From Atherinomorus stipes (lineage: Eukaryota; Chordata; Actinopteri; Atheriniformes; Atherinidae), in the NCBI GenBank assembly GCA_023101725.1, contig JALJCO010009074.1, forward strand, positions 806,001-870,000: 64,000 bases of DNA, read 5' to 3'. The notes under the pieces are model-generated. The model saw nothing but the letters and a program-made list of their open reading frames with translations, did no database searches and had not been told where the DNA came from. This document shows, piece after piece, positions 48,151 through 61,252 of the stretch (positions within the stretch are counted from its first letter, which is position 1; each line of letters starts with the position of its first letter). The position numbers and the translations under genes were made by a program.

Positions 48151-49379
48151 TGTTCCGTGCGCAGCAGCAGCAGCACTTTACGCAAAAAAAAAACAAAAAA
48201 AACAAGCGCACTAGAAAACAGAAAGAAAGAAATCAATTTACAAAAACTCCGATAATTTTTCTTTTTTATTTAAGTCCCATCGGAAAAAAGTGTCTTTATT
48301 CTCACTTGCTTGAGGAATACTTTTCTTTATCATTATGTCAAAAGTGACGACAAAGCAGCTTCGTGGTTAAACTAAAATAAATAATAAATTTATTAAGTAA
48401 TTGTTGCACATTTGACCCAAAAAATGATTTAATGAGGCTGCAGGTGAGCAAATCAAGCGCCAAGCTCCCAGTTCCACTGCTGGTGTTCCGTACCTGACAT
48501 CAGACTTCTTCATAAAAGACAGGAATCAATAAAGTGTCACCTTGTTATCAGAGGTGAGTTATTATTTTCTAGCACGCCACAGTGTATTTTAATTTCCTGT
48601 TAAGAGAGACACACACAAATGATGGAAGGGATGAGCGGTGTGTGTAAAACACCTGACCGGGCGGTGAAAGGCCTCAGCAGAAATAGATTAGGTTGTAAAA
48701 GTTACTCAACCGTGCTCTGTATGTTTGACTCTGTCATGTGTTTCATATCCTCTAGCCTTGCAGAAAAGACATTGATTATAATACTGTCAAGACCACTAAG
48801 ATATATTACATGTACTTTAAAGGCCGCGAGCATGCTTTGAGTTAGAAGAAAACAAAAGAAAAAAAATGAATTGATGCAAATGAGCAGTAAGCAATCAGGG
48901 TTTAATCAATAAAAGCTTAATCTGCATCTGTGACTGGAAAACATATTCAAAATGTGTTTTTGCTTTTTTGTTTTACTTACAAATATATTCTGAAATGTGT
49001 GTCTGTGTTTGTCCACGTAGTGTTTTGATAGTCTCGTGCTTACTGCTGCCTCTCCGTGGTGCTGAAACGGACAGCTCCTTCAACAGTTCCAGAAGCATGG
49101 CAGCTGTCTCCCTCTTGTGATAGGCTGCACTGTTCCCATACGGTATTTTCATGGGGAACGGCACGACGGTAAAGACGCAAACCTGACGATAATTAGAGCT
49201 GCAGGCTAATATAAACTTTTTTTTTTTTTTTAGAGAGAAGATAAACACCTGCCTCTCTGAAGCATTTTTAGAGGTACCATGTTAACATGTGCTGTGAAAA
49301 GAATTTGGGTCTACCTACATTACTTCATATATTGACAGGCAAAAGGGAAATACATGCAGTGACTCATTGAAATGCAAAT
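48151..49379. other. Upstream intergenic stretch, nothing recognised
   Basis: AT-rich DNA 5' of the candidate promoter. No gene or defined element. Confidence 0.45.
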
Positions 49380-49780
49380 AATAATGAAATAACAGTAAAT
49401 AAGGCAAAGGGAGAGTTTGTACAATTCAAATGAGCTTGAGAGTCAATATTTGGTATCACCTTTATTCTTAAACCCATTCCAAACCACCTTGGCTGTAATT
49501 TCTTTAAGTAATCCACAGGAAAAGTTCTCCAGTGCATTTTTTTTTTCCTTTGGATGTTGGCTGCCATTTGCTCTGTTCTTTGCCAAGATGATCCCACACT
49601 GCTTCAGTAATGTTGAGGTCCAGGCTCTGAGGAGGATTCATCACTCTATAAGACCTGTTACCACCGATACTCATTCCAGCTCTTGTGTCATTTTGCATGC
49701 CTCAGCCTTTGCTCTGTTTCCCTTCCTGGAGAATGGTGACTATTGTCAGGCTTCAGTGGACAGTATGTGTGTCAGATGAA
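49380..49780. repeat. Possible transposon-derived stretch
   Basis: Wording such as TTGGTATCACCTTTATTC and TAATGTTGAGGTCCAGGCTC resembles reversed non-coding and transposase-derived parts of fish Tc1-like elements. No ends or intact frame; low certainty. Confidence 0.35.
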
Positions 49781-50054
49781 AGGGCCAGTTGCATCTTTCA
49801 AGTCCTGGTTCAAGTTTTTCCTGGAATTTCTTTGCCCCATTTTTCTTAAAGAAATCCCTTTCAGAGACTGTTTATCTCCTGTAGAACAATTTAATGACAT
49901 ATAAGGCCTTGTGGTCTTTCTTTAAAAAAAAAAAAAAAAAAATTCTGCTAGTTCAATTTCTTTTTTTAAAGAAGAACAGACAACACACCATGTTGAAAAG
50001 ATTTCAGTATTTTTGCTTTTTTTTTTTTAACAAATCGCCTTGATGATGCAAATA

Positions 50055-50330
50055 CAGATGCAGGCATGAAAAAGTTCCCTTTTTGCCGACTGCCAGCGAC
50101 TTGTCTGCTAATTCAATCGCACAGAGAAACGCCTGTGTGCCCAGAGGAAACGATTTCAGAGCATAAATGAATGCCCGGAACAAGGACGTTTCCACACGCC
50201 AAGTTTGGACACCGTGCGTGATGATGTATTTGCGGGACAAATCGTTCAGCCAGTGATAGTGCAGTAATGGTGCACTATTACTGCACCACTTCTGGCAGAA
50301 CAAGGCGGATCTTTTTCATGCCCGCATCTG
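50055..50330. mobile_element. MITE with CAGATGC ends, copy 2
   Basis: Same family as 5767-6054, in reverse orientation and without that copy's small tandem. The ends CAGATGCAGGCATG and CATGCCCGCATCTG are flanked by TA. No coding capacity. The presence of one copy inside the presumed intron and one in the 5' flank shows a dispersed family. Confidence 0.82.
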
Positions 50331-51550
50331 TATACTATTCTATGTCAATTAAAATATTATATTTGGTACGGAAGATTATTAGGGCCACTTCAGAAAATAA
50401 ATATATAAAATTCTGAGAAAAAGTCTGAATTCTGACTTCAGTCTCAGAATTCTGACTTTTTCTCAGAAATTGAAAAAAAAAACAAACAAATCTCCTTAAT
50501 TATTATTATTTTTTTTATTAATGTTCTGGGGGGAAAAAGTCAAAATTCTGATATTAAAGTCAGAGTTCAGACTTTTTTCTCAGAAATTGAAAAAAAAAAG
50601 TATCTCCCAATTATTACTATTATTTTTTTTAATCTTCTGGGGGGAGTGCAGAATTCTGACTTTTTACTCAGAATTTTGTATTTTTTTTCCGTCTATGGTC
50701 CTTATCCTCTTCCATAAATTTGGCCTTTTAAATAGAAAAAAAAAACAGTGTTATGAGGACTTTTCCAAAAATAATTAAACAGGTGGTGGCTCAACACTTT
50801 TACTAGGTATTGTGTAATCATTTCTTGATTAAAATCTTCGCATCACCAAATGATGTTATACTGTATTATTTCAATTTTCAGTTTCAATTTATGTATTTGG
50901 TATAGGGACCAGGCATATTAATACACATTTCCATGCAAATATGCAAGAATATAGCCAGTGGCTAATATTTGGTCTGCAGGGAGGTATCAATCAATCAATC
51001 AAAGACTTTATTTATCCCCAAAGGAGCAATTAAAAGGCACAGAGAGTAGCAGTAAGCAAAACAAACAAATGAATAAATAAATAAATAGCATTACAACTCA
51101 GCACACACAGCAACTATTAAAACAGTAAAAAAAAACTAACATAATACACAGACAACTTGTTCTAGTATAATGTAAGAACAGGACAACGTGCCACATGGGC
51201 AACACATTACAGCAAATTAAAAAAATTATCTGATTTAGAAAAACCTTAAAATTTTAAAGTATTCATGGCAACTATCAGTAATATATCTGGTAGGTACATT
51301 GTTGACAAGTTTTTAACCGCTTTTACATGTTGTAGTCATCAATTTCTCCGATAGTTATATGTAGTTTTCAAGTGTGCCTCTGAATGACGTGACCTTTGCA
51401 CAGAATTTTGTTTTTCATTTGGGGATGTTATGATCTCCCATAGTTGATGTCCTGGTAATTTAGCTATTATTCTTCTTATGAATATATGTGATTAATGGTG
51501 GTGGTGCAAGTCCATTCAGTACTTTATACATAAAACACGTATCTAAAATA
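50331..51550. other. Upstream intergenic stretch with AGAATTCTGA-type words
   Basis: 50410-50690 repeats TCAGAATTCTGACTTTTT-like words in both orientations, forming local palindromes. No gene. Confidence 0.45.
50985..51080 (-). repeat. Retroposon 3' tail fragment with AATC microtandem
   Basis: Repeated ATCA units then AAAGACTTTATTTATCCCCA, resembling the reverse of a fish LINE tail that ends in tandem repeats. Only the tail is visible. Confidence 0.5.
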
Positions 51551-52080
51551 CAGTTGTCCTCAAAATTATTCATACCCTCTCCATAAATAAGGGAAAAAAA
51601 TCACCTGCTAGTGAGTTGAAATGTAGCAATGTGATAATAGAATTTTTTTTAAATGTATGAAAATCATGACACTGATTTTGAATTGTGGGTTAACAGAAAA
51701 ATTAAAAACAAATAAACAAATAAACAAGCGTGATGGGGCTCCTGGACTAAAATGTTGTTGAGAAACACTTTGAGGGAATCACTGCAATCAAGTGTTTTCT
51801 GTAATGTCCAATAAGACTTTTACACCTGTTGACAGGTATTCTGGTCCACTGTTCATGAGCAAGGTGCTCAAATTTGTCTGGACAGTTGTTGTTTTTTTAA
51901 AAATATATATATATATATTTTTCATCTACAGTTCAAAAGCAACATTTTGTATCACTAAATTATAATTTTGTAAATTTTTGTTTATTATTACTTTTTTTTA
52001 AAAAAATTGTTATTTGAATTACTATTGGGAATTTAGCATTTTCTTTAATTAAAGGGTGTAAATAATTTTGAGGACAACTG
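51551..52080. mobile_element. Tc1/mariner-type MITE, 530 bp
   Basis: The ends are near-perfect inverted repeats, CAGTTGTCCTCAAAATTATT at the left and AATAATTTTGAGGACAACTG at the right. It is flanked by TA at the left and TG (mutated TA) at the right. The interior is AT-rich with no intact transposase frame. Termini of this type and TA targets are characteristic of Tc1/mariner-derived elements. Confidence 0.85.
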
Positions 52081-54198
52081 TGCAGTGTCCAAACTGAGAA
52101 TTATAATCTACCATTATCTGTGATGTCATTTTCATTCTTAATATACTGACATTTAAAATCACATGAATGATTTCAACTCTTGTAGATCCCTAGAATGAAA
52201 GGAAAAGTTAAGAAACACTGAACCAAAACTAATATAATCATGAATTACTGCATCACATTTAAAGGTGAACGGTAATTTAAAGTTAAAAATTACACAATGG
52301 CACCAAGGATTCTTTCAGATAAGATTAGTTTTGATGTTTCAGATGAGTGCAAGTCACATCCTACACATAAAGGAGCAGCATAGCTGTGGGCTACGCAGTA
52401 GAAAGGCTAACTCACAGAGGAGGTGCCATTCCTGCACAGCATTTCGTGATTTCTGGGTACTAAAGTTCAGATTTTTCACAGTTATCTCCTGCTGCCATTT
52501 GCTGCCTCTGATATGCAAAGTTGCTCACTGCAGCTTTACAAGACTGCTGCTGGTGCAGGCTTGAAAAAGCAGTTCAGGAAACTAGGTGTGAATGCATAAC
52601 ATAAGAGGCACAGCATACTGGATCAGGCTGTCTGATCATTTCTGCATCCGCTGTGCACGTTTCATACGATGAGGGGCGTTTTTAATGCTGAAGAAGGCTC
52701 AAATTATGGATTCAAACATTGTTTTAGCAATATGAAATTATTCTAAGCTGCATGTTGAGGATATTATAATTAACCGTGGACGTCAAACTTTAAAAGACCG
52801 CATGCACTGCAGCACCAGTCTGATCTGGATGTAATGAGGGAAGAAGCTCTGTCTTGTCACCGACTGCTTTTCTGCTATAACTATTTGTGGTTCTTGCCAT
52901 GAAGTCTACCTCTTGGTTTCATTTTTGAGCCTATATAAATCTTTCCTATTGATGCTTGCAGCTATTGCTCAATTTTTATCATTTATTTGTTCTTTCTGAG
53001 CCATGATATTCTCCATGTCACATGATGTTCCACCCATGAAGGTTACAGTACGATCACATTTCAGGGTTGTGTGGATTAAGCAAACAAGAGCTTACATAAT
53101 TTGTTACTGGTTGAGTTACACACAGATATTGTAAGTTCGAGCTACCTGCCTTAGCATGTCTGCAACCTTAAAAGTTAAGCTAAGGCTTCATAAGATATAT
53201 TTGTGCTTTAGATTTCTGTAATCCAGCACATAAAACCAGCGACAAGCTACGGCAAACATGACATGTGGTCATCTGGGTGTAATAACATCAAGGATGCTCG
53301 GAGGCAGAAAGCACTGCAAGGTATTATGATATTCCTCTCTTTCGCTCATTCATTCATTCTGAAAGAGCAGGTTGAACTTTCATCAAATTAGCCTTACCTC
53401 ATTTAGTGACGCAAATCATTAAGCCTAATGACATTTGGTGCTTTCAGTGAATTACAATTAGAGTCACAAACAAAATCGGAGATATCCAGAGAGGCATGCA
53501 GCATGACAAGTATGAACAGTTTCCAAATAAAATGATGATGGAGTGGGAGGAAGGAGAGGAAAGTGATACAGAGGGATGGAGATGGAGCCATAGAGAGGTG
53601 GAGAGAGAACAGTCTGCCATGTTGGCTGCCCTCCTCCTCCTCCTCTTCCTCCTCCTCCTCTGGGGTCTAGAGGACATGTTTAACATTCTACTCGACTCCT
53701 CCTTCTCTCCTCTCATCCAGCCACAGCCTCAAGTCCCTGCTGCACTCTGGTTACTGATGGCCAGAGACGAGAGGAGAGGCACAGCAAATCCCTTAATCAT
53801 GACTAGCACGGCATTGTTACTGCATTGTTGCTGCTGCCTCGTATGAACTCGGTCTGTACGAGCAGACTCTGACACCAGTTTGTCTCTTTTGTTGGCGTTT
53901 CCCTTGAAAAGTCTCTTGTTCAAAGCTTGTTTGTGCAGCAACACTTTCAGCGCAACACCAAACCTCCATACGAGGGTTAAGATCTGCACCAACATCCTTT
54001 CAGTCCTTTTGCGGCCCCTCAAAAAGTATTGATGCAAAATATATTGAATGTTTAACATGTAACAAGGAAGTAAATTTATGCTGGCTGTGGGAACACACTG
54101 TAAAACATTATATATTAAACATAAATAAAAGAATAAAATAAATGAATAAATGAGTCTTAAAAACATGAGACTTTGGCTGGTGTAAGAGCGGAATTACA
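52081..54198. other. Upstream intergenic stretch, nothing recognised
   Basis: A CTC/CTT trinucleotide tract at 53630-53662 creates leucine-rich frames. No gene recognised. Confidence 0.45.
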
Positions 54199-54202
54199 TT
54201 AA

Positions 54203-54652
54203 AGGACACAAAACGTAACTTTTAGACCTTAAAAATCTGTGTTTCTGACTCGTTTTGATGGCACACCCACATTCATTATGCACATTTTCGAGCCGTCACT
54301 GCCCAGAGGCGTCCTGAGACTGAGAAACAGCAGTATGTAAGTTTCCCATCCGGGACAGGACTGTGACGTTGCAACCGACTATTGGTTGTGCACCGTGTCA
54401 CTTACGAGCAAACGGATATGAACCAGATACAAACACAGTGAGTGTTTAAAACGCACAAAAGAAAAGAAACGCAAGGAAACATTACCAGAGGAAGAGAGGA
54501 AGGGAAAGAACAAGAGTCAAGATAAGACTGTCTTTTACTGGCTGGAGTGAATCACAGTGCAGGTACGATGAAGATGGATGCAAGTTGAGCCGCTGATGGG
54601 GGGGGGGGTGGTATGTCACCAAGAAAACTGCTAAAAGTTCCGTTGTGTGTCT
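54203..54652. mobile_element. TTAA-flanked MITE, family C, copy 2 (reverse orientation)
   Basis: Flanked by TTAA (54199-54202, 54653-54656). Starts AGGACACAAAACGTAACTTT and ends AGTTCCGTTGTGTGTCT. It is a reversed copy of 62608-63069 and contains an 11-base G run near 54598. Confidence 0.85.
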
Positions 54653-55283
54653 TTAACCTCCTGAGACTCTGCGTGTACATACAAGGACATTACATTTTTA
54701 CTTCTTTCCACCATAAGCTTCCACCTCATGGTTGCATTTATCACAGTGCACTACTCTGTCAAGCCACAACAGGGCGCACATATCAGTGAAAAGCTGCAAG
54801 TGCACTTTTCACAAGAAAAGTAAAAAATCTAAGAAATAACAGTGAGGTTTGCAGAAATCTCTATAATTCCGTGTAGTATGCATATTTCAAAAAAAGTTAA
54901 ATTTTATGTACTTGTATGAGGACACTGGGAGGAACTTCATATATTACCACATATGAAGAGTAAAAGAAAGTACACTAGTGGAATATTTAGGACAGAGTAG
55001 TTTTGTGCATCAATTCTAAGTTTCTAAATAATATTAATTATTAGTTACATTCAATAAAGGTATTTTGGATCATAAAGGCCACCCAAAAACTGCCTAGTGG
55101 CAAATTTTTTGAAACTGCTTGGAAGAGGTGCATCAGCATCATCAGAGATGATGGAAAGGTGGCAGAAAGGTGATTTGACAACAGCTTAGCTAAAGATAGC
55201 AATTAAACATTTCTTGTTTTGCACAGACAAATTAATATTCCGATCATGCCATTATTTCTATATTTGCCAACACATCACCTTAA

Positions 55284-55695
55284 AGACACAGTACAGAACT
55301 TTTTGCAATTTTCTCAGTGAAAATTAGCCGAAAAGTTTGGCCGAAAAGTTTAGTCTATAGAAGGCTAAACTGGCATCCATCTTTCATCCTACCTGTACTG
55401 TGAGCTCACTCCAGTCAGTATCTTGAATCTTGTTGCATCTCTTGTTCTGTCCCTTCCTCTCTTCCTCCGATAATGTTTTCTTGCATTTCTTTGCCAAATC
55501 CACCAAAATGTGCATTCAAAACACCTGGTGTGTTTACTGTTTATGCCGTTTAGCAGCACGTGATTCGGTGCACAACCAATACTCCGTTGCATTGTCACAC
55601 CATGGAAAAACGCAGGTTCTGAGCCTCGGGATGCTGCTGGGCACTGACGGCTCGAGAAATGTTCATAACGAATGTTGGTGTGGCATCAAAATGTG
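55284..55695. mobile_element. MITE family C, copy 3, right end decayed
   Basis: Left TTAA at 55280-55283, followed by AGACACAGTACAGAACTTTT. The body aligns with the other family C copies (block CTAAACTGGCATCCATCTT) up to about 55690, but no clear right inverted end remains. It lies 0.6 kb from the reversed copy at 54203-54652. Confidence 0.72.
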
Positions 55696-56247
55696 TTAGA
55701 ATGGTCTTTGGTTTGGTTATCTGGTCTGAAGTGGTAAACACCTAGCATGTTTGCGTGCATCTTAATTTATCTGAAGAAGTCTGATTTTTAAATATGTCGA
55801 GTTAATTTCCACAGCATCACACAAGATTACAAGGAGCAGAAAATACAACTTCATTTTTTAAAGATTTGGCCATAAAATACTTAAGGACAGATGTCATGAT
55901 TGGAAATTCTTTAATAAACAAAACATTAATGACAAATAAATCAACAAAGCTCTCCTTTTTGCATCTTTATAATGCTGCAACTGGGAAACGTTTTCAACAG
56001 GATACAAGCACCTGTAAAAGTTGTTTTTCAACTCATTCTTTCTCCAAGAGCATTTTTGCTCTGCTCTGGTCTGGTGTCTGCATCCTTAGCCAACTCCTGT
56101 GAGCGTTGAGAATGTAAACAGTAAGGATGGACCAAGGAGCAAACTCCGCTGGAAAAGAGTGAAGTCTGGATGTTAGGTTTAATAATTGTAGCTCTTTCTT
56201 ATTCCAAGGGGCTGACTCCAAATTAGAGCAAATCCCCACACCAACTT

Positions 56248-56291
56248 CACAGCAGAAATAAACATGTTTACAGCAGAAATAAACATGTTTA
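56248..56291. repeat. Two tandem 22-base units
   Basis: ACAGCAGAAATAAACATGTT repeated twice in direct order, then degenerating. Confidence 0.85.
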
Positions 56292-56366
56292 CAGCCTGGT
56301 TAAAAAAATCATTTCAGGTTTAATAGGTCAAGTTTACCTTCATGTCAACTGTGTTAATATTTAATA

Positions 56367-56790
56367 ACTCATCTGTTAAGATGGTATGTAATCTTGAAAT
56401 TACACATAATTAGGGTGTGTCCTTTTGATTGACATACGGCAGACCGGGTGCCGATTTTAGCCGTGGAGGCTAATAGTTAGCTTCCTGCTTGCTCCCAGGA
56501 ATACCTCTGCTTGTAGCAGAGTTTTAAGCTGGTTCACAGAAAACCTGAGCATGTCTTTCCTTTAAGCCGCGTATCTTCGTTTGTTCCTGTTTACTTTGGA
56601 TTAGCTCGGTTAGCATTAACTTGGCTGTCAATCATTTGCCCTTCAGCTTGGAGCAGCCTTGCCTTAACTCATTTTAGTATTTTCTGGGAGTGGCGACACG
56701 CAACACGGCAAGATGGCGACAGTGGGAAACGCCCAACTGGCTTCACTTTCCCCTCTTCGGACGTGACCACATACTACATCCATTTTTTTT
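56367..56790. repeat. Unclassified dispersed repeat P, copy 2
   Basis: Matches 29551-29967 along its length with scattered substitutions and small indels. Class unknown. Confidence 0.75.
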
Positions 56791-56805
56791 TCTTTTGTCT
56801 TTGGG

Positions 56806-57414
56806 ATAGACTGATACATGGGCCAGCCGATATTCCAGGCCGATATTTGCATTTTTTGCTGGCATCTGCATCGGCCGATACATTGGGTGTGTTGGCTGAT
56901 ACCTCCACTCGGCATAATTTACAGACTTTTTTTTTATAAATCTATCACAAGGTTAATGTTTCTATTTAATTATATATTAAATAGCTCCATATTCTCTCTT
57001 TTTAATCTTAAATTTTTTTAATTTTAAATCATGCTTCTAATTTTTTGTTCTAGTTTTTTTCCCCTTTTGCACCCTGCTGTAATGCTTCTCATGTTTAATC
57101 AAGCACTTTGAATTTCCCTGTACATGAAATGTGCTATACAAATAAACTTGCCTAATATTTGTTTACAAGTGCACTGTTTATTTTCATATATTCATTTTAA
57201 GTGCTTTGTTCTTTTTTGTATTAAAAGAGTTGTAATATTACTCATTGTATCCTTCATTATATCAATTTCGGAGTCAAATGAAGTATCGGCCCTAAATATC
57301 GGTAACAATTATCGGCAGATTGTATCGGCCATTGGCTGAGTCTGATGTAAAGAATATTGTTATATCGCTAAAGAATATCACTATCACCCTAAAAAATCTG
57401 TATCGGTCAATATA
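56806..57414. repeat. MITE-like repeat with TATCGGCC motifs, interrupted by a LINE tail
   Basis: Starts near ATAGACTGATACATGGGCC and ends CTGTATCGGTCAATATA, weak inverted repeats; many CGGCCGATA-type motifs inside. A LINE-like 3' tail (57101-57152) sits in the middle. Boundaries are approximate. Confidence 0.55.
57101..57152 (+). repeat. LINE/SINE 3' tail fragment
   Basis: AAGCACTTTGAATTTCCCTG and then ATGTGCTATACAAATAAAC, a tail common at the 3' end of fish retroposons. Upstream AT-rich sequence from about 56930 may belong to it. Confidence 0.6.
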
Positions 57415-59873
57415 GTGGACAGTGATGGCATGAAAACTGTTTGATACTAACTTTGATCTCATCTCAATGAGACTGCTCGTAGAATCAGACTATTGCTGAG
57501 CCTTCACCTCTGCAGACTGGGCTCTGCAGTCTTCACAAACACGGCATATGAGTGCCGTCTGGCTCTCCTCTCAGATTAAACTTAACCTCAGCATTGCTAT
57601 ATACTGTTCCATTAAAATGAAGACAAATCACCATATAAATTTCCTTTCACAGTGTATTTTTCATGGTTTTGTAAGCAGAGGAAATGAGAATGTCTTAACT
57701 AAGAGATGGATGGACCAGTGCTCGATCTCTGATGGACACGGGCACCAATTCAGGTCCCTGGATTAAAAATCAAACTTTACACATGTGATTTACCTTTTGA
57801 GATGTTTCCTTTGTTTTATGTTCACAAACAAATATCAACAGTTCAGTGATGAACTCAGCTTGGCCGCATTTATTGTGCCTGACCTTCAAAAAACTCAAGC
57901 AACTAAACTTGACTGGGTAAAAAGTTATGCTGACCTGCATCTGTGTTACCTACTTACACTCAAACTCTGAGGAAAAAGCTCAGAACAACTTAAGGACACT
58001 GCTTTTGGTGTGGAAAACACAAGATGGTCAAAGTATGCAGCTAGGTGTGGAGTACATAGATGAGAAGTTAAAAACCCTCGTGCATTTGCTCTTCAGCAGA
58101 ATGAGAACAACTCATATAAGAAAGAAGAGTGATGGGCTGCTGGTCCAGGAAGCGGCTGCCCTCTCACACAGTCAGGTGTGACAGACTTCAGATCTTAGTT
58201 GTAAAGCTAATGGATGAATGAGAAAATATCTGATCTGCAAGGGATCATGCATGAGCATGTGCACTCTATTTTAGTTTTAAAATGTTTATTTATGCAGATC
58301 TACGAGTATTAGTGCAGCTTTTGCAGATACATGTGTGCACGAGTCCTACTTCTACATGTCTAATTTAGGTCAGTGCAGCGCCTTTCTTTTCTTCTCCTTC
58401 CTTTCTCTTTGTCTTCCCTCATTCTTTTTCCCTTTTAACGCATGATGGATGAATTTCTTATTGTTGCATTGCCGAACACTTTTCGTTTATGGTCTTTTAT
58501 CTCCCCTTTTTTCTTCCCGCCTCCTTTTTCTGGCCCTTGTTGCCTGAGGGTAAACCAGGGTGTCCTGTTCCTCTCGCTCTCATCACGAGCTTCCAGTTTG
58601 CATGAATGGCTCTGCGTTACCTGCTGCAACCTGGCCTACTTCGAAAGTTCCTCTTTTGCTCTGCTCCAGCGCCACTAGCAAAGTCACAGCCAGACAGAAA
58701 AAGATGGTGGGTTGGTAAATTAGCAATGCAGAAGAGGGGGGCTATATAACAGGCAAAAAGAACAAAAAAGCACAGCTTTGAATTTTGGGACCTTTCCAAA
58801 GAGGACAACTGGTAATTCAGTATTTTCAGTGGGAGAACAATTAAGAAGTTCTTGGTTGTGCAGATTTAAGGGGCTCCACGCTGCAGTAAGAAAGAAAACA
58901 CAAACATTAAAAATGATGGATGCACATCTGTTTGTCCATCTGTTCCTCTAGTTTGACCTCTTCCTCAAAGCTTTCCTTCTCACACTGAATATTTGGAGGA
59001 AGACCCATAATGAGAAGTTTATAATTAGTTGCATTGTTCCACTTTCCTGTTTTGCCCCATTCTCCTTTACAGTGGAAACATCTGAAGTTGAACCATTAAG
59101 TTAAATCCTGTCCACATTCATTTAAAGATAATACTATTATTACATGCAACAAATACAACTGCTACTGAAATGACAGACAGTCTGCACGCTGAATTAAAAT
59201 GGGTCAAAGTTCGAGTGCAGCCGTGAAAAGCACAAAACTGGAACACTTATTATTTTTGAAATATCACATTTTTAAAGCAGCAGCTTTAATCTCAGTCTTG
59301 TTTATTCCAATTTGTTTTGCACATTAACTGACCCGGTCGGGGTAATTTTTTTTTCTTTCATCAAAAGCTGTTACCAGAGGGGTAAACAGCAACATGCTCA
59401 CTGTACTCACAAAAAAAGGAAAAGCATGAGTAAGCTTTGATCATTTATTCAGAAATGAATCAGTTCATCAGAAAACAGTACACAAAGCTTTTTTCCACAG
59501 GTAATGTTACCTAAATTGCACAAGAACATGACCCAATTATTTTCTAATCTGGACTCAAAACATGTCTGAGCTGGGGTCAAATACCTTTACAGACTCTGTG
59601 TTTGTTAAAAGGAGTCTGGATCCTCAAAAGCAAAAAGATAAAGAAATCATGAGCAGACACAGTTTGCCTGTGCACAAACTGCACGTTTGTTTATTTATGC
59701 CTGAAATGTGCACGCGTGACCGAGCAATTTAGCCAGAGTGCTGCAATACTGGGATTTTTATCTTTGGTATGAAATCATTTTTCACCTGTTCTTTAATGCA
59801 CATTGTTTGCACCCAGGTGAAGGCATACACCTGTTTGTTTTTGTTTTTTTGTTTGTTTTGTTTGTTTTGTTTT

Positions 59874-59904
<31 letters not shown>

Positions 59905-59945
59905 GGGGGGGCGTAAGGATTTTAGATTCCCTTAAAATAACCATG
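57415..59945. other. Upstream intergenic stretch, nothing recognised
   Basis: Apart from the TG/G tract at its right end, no gene or defined element was found. Confidence 0.45.
59868..59911. repeat. TG tract followed by a 24-base G run
   Basis: A TTTTG and TG tract runs into 24 uninterrupted G at 59888-59911, a strong quadruplex candidate and a likely place for sequencing length error. Confidence 0.9.
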
Positions 59946-60144
59946 TAGGGATAGGCATAGCAATACCCTGGAGTCAATACTTTGCAACCAGACAGACAAA
60001 ATATTGGAATCAATACTTTCTTGGGTACCATTGTACAGATACAGAACATGCAATTTGTTTTCACTTCTAAGAGTTTTGGACAATTAAATTATGTGTGAAA
60101 CTAGACAGATTCTGGCTTCTGTGTCATATGATGGTGGTAGCAGA
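59946..60144. repeat. Fragment of hAT-type repeat family I, cut by a Tc1-like insertion
   Basis: TAGGGATAGGCATAGCAATA and following blocks (GTACAGATACA, GGCTTCTGTGTCATATGATG) match the reverse of the right part of 36331-37338. The match stops at the TA where the Tc1-like copy begins (60145). Confidence 0.75.
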
Positions 60145-60146
60145 TA

Positions 60147-60853
60147 CACTATATTGCCAAAAGTATTTGCTCAACCAACCAAATTATGGGAATCGGGTGT
60201 TCCAATCACTTGCATGGCCACAGGTGTATAAATGAAGCAGCTAGGCATACGGACTGTTTTTACAAACATTTGTTAAAGAATGGCTCGCTTTCAGGAGCTC
60301 AGTGAATTCCAGCGTGGAACTGTGATAGGATGCCACCTGTGCAACAAATCCAGTTGTGAAATTTCCTCGCTCCTAAATATTCCACAGTCAACTGTCAGCT
60401 TTATTAGAAGGAACTGGAAGTGTTTGGGAACAACAGCAACTCAGCCCTGAAGTGGTCGGCCACGTAAACTCATGGAGCGGGATCAGAGGATGTCACCAAC
60501 TTTCTGCAGAGTCAATCACTACAGAACTCCAAACTTCATGTGGCTTTTAGATCAGCTCAAGAACAGTGCGCAGAGAGCTTCATGGAATGGGTTTCCATGG
60601 TAGAGCTGCAGCATCCATCCATACATCACCAAGTGCAATGTGAAGCGTCGGATGCAGTGGTGTAAAGCAGCCACCACTGGACTCTAGAGCAGCGGAGACG
60701 TTCTCTGGTGGATGAATCATGCTTCTCCATCTGGCAATCTGATGGAGGAGTCTGGGTTTGACGGTTGCCAGGACAACGGTATTTGTCTGACCGCATTGTG
60801 CCAAGCGTAAAGTTTGGTGGCAGAGGGATTATGGTGTGGGGGTTTTTCAAGAG
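60147..60853 (+). pseudogene. 5' part of a Tc1-like transposon with broken transposase
   Basis: Begins next to a TA (60145-60146) with a Tc1-type end (CACTATATTGCCAAAAGTA). The transposase frame opens at 60280 (MARFQELSEFQRGTVIGCHL), covering the N-terminal helix-turn-helix DNA-binding region. A TGA interrupts the frame after about 55 codons. Homology continues to about 60853, through the region of the first catalytic aspartate, and stops before the remaining DDE residues and the right inverted repeat. The copy is therefore truncated and mutated. It is inserted into a hAT-type repeat fragment (59946-60144). Confidence 0.85.
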
Positions 60854-61252
60854 TTAACTCAGCACTGCCACCTCGTGGACAAACTCATTTATGAACCATG
60901 GGAATGCAAAAGACACATGAAGTATGAAGGCGGCGACACATGGCAGCGCATGAAACGGACATTGCAAGTTACGTTCGTAAGGGAGCATAAGTGGACCTTT
61001 GAATGTCTTTTTTTTTTTTTTTCTCGTGTCCTGTCCAGCATCATAGCAAGCAGAATGGTGATCTGGTTGCTTTATTGTGTTGAACAGTTTTGCTTTGCCA
61101 GGGGGAGCTTTATGAACACAAGGGCTCCCCTTGATATCCTGTTTATTCATGTTATTTCTTTAATTAAACACTTGTTTATAACAGCATTTCATGAAAGTTA
61201 ACAAAAGCAATGATAGAAAGTGGAACAGAGAGAAAGGAGTGAGGAAGAGGGA

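Noticed and set aside
53496..53846. 116-codon frame with a leucine-rich hydrophobic stretch
   Set aside because: The hydrophobic run is a CTC/CTT trinucleotide tract, not a supported transmembrane protein.
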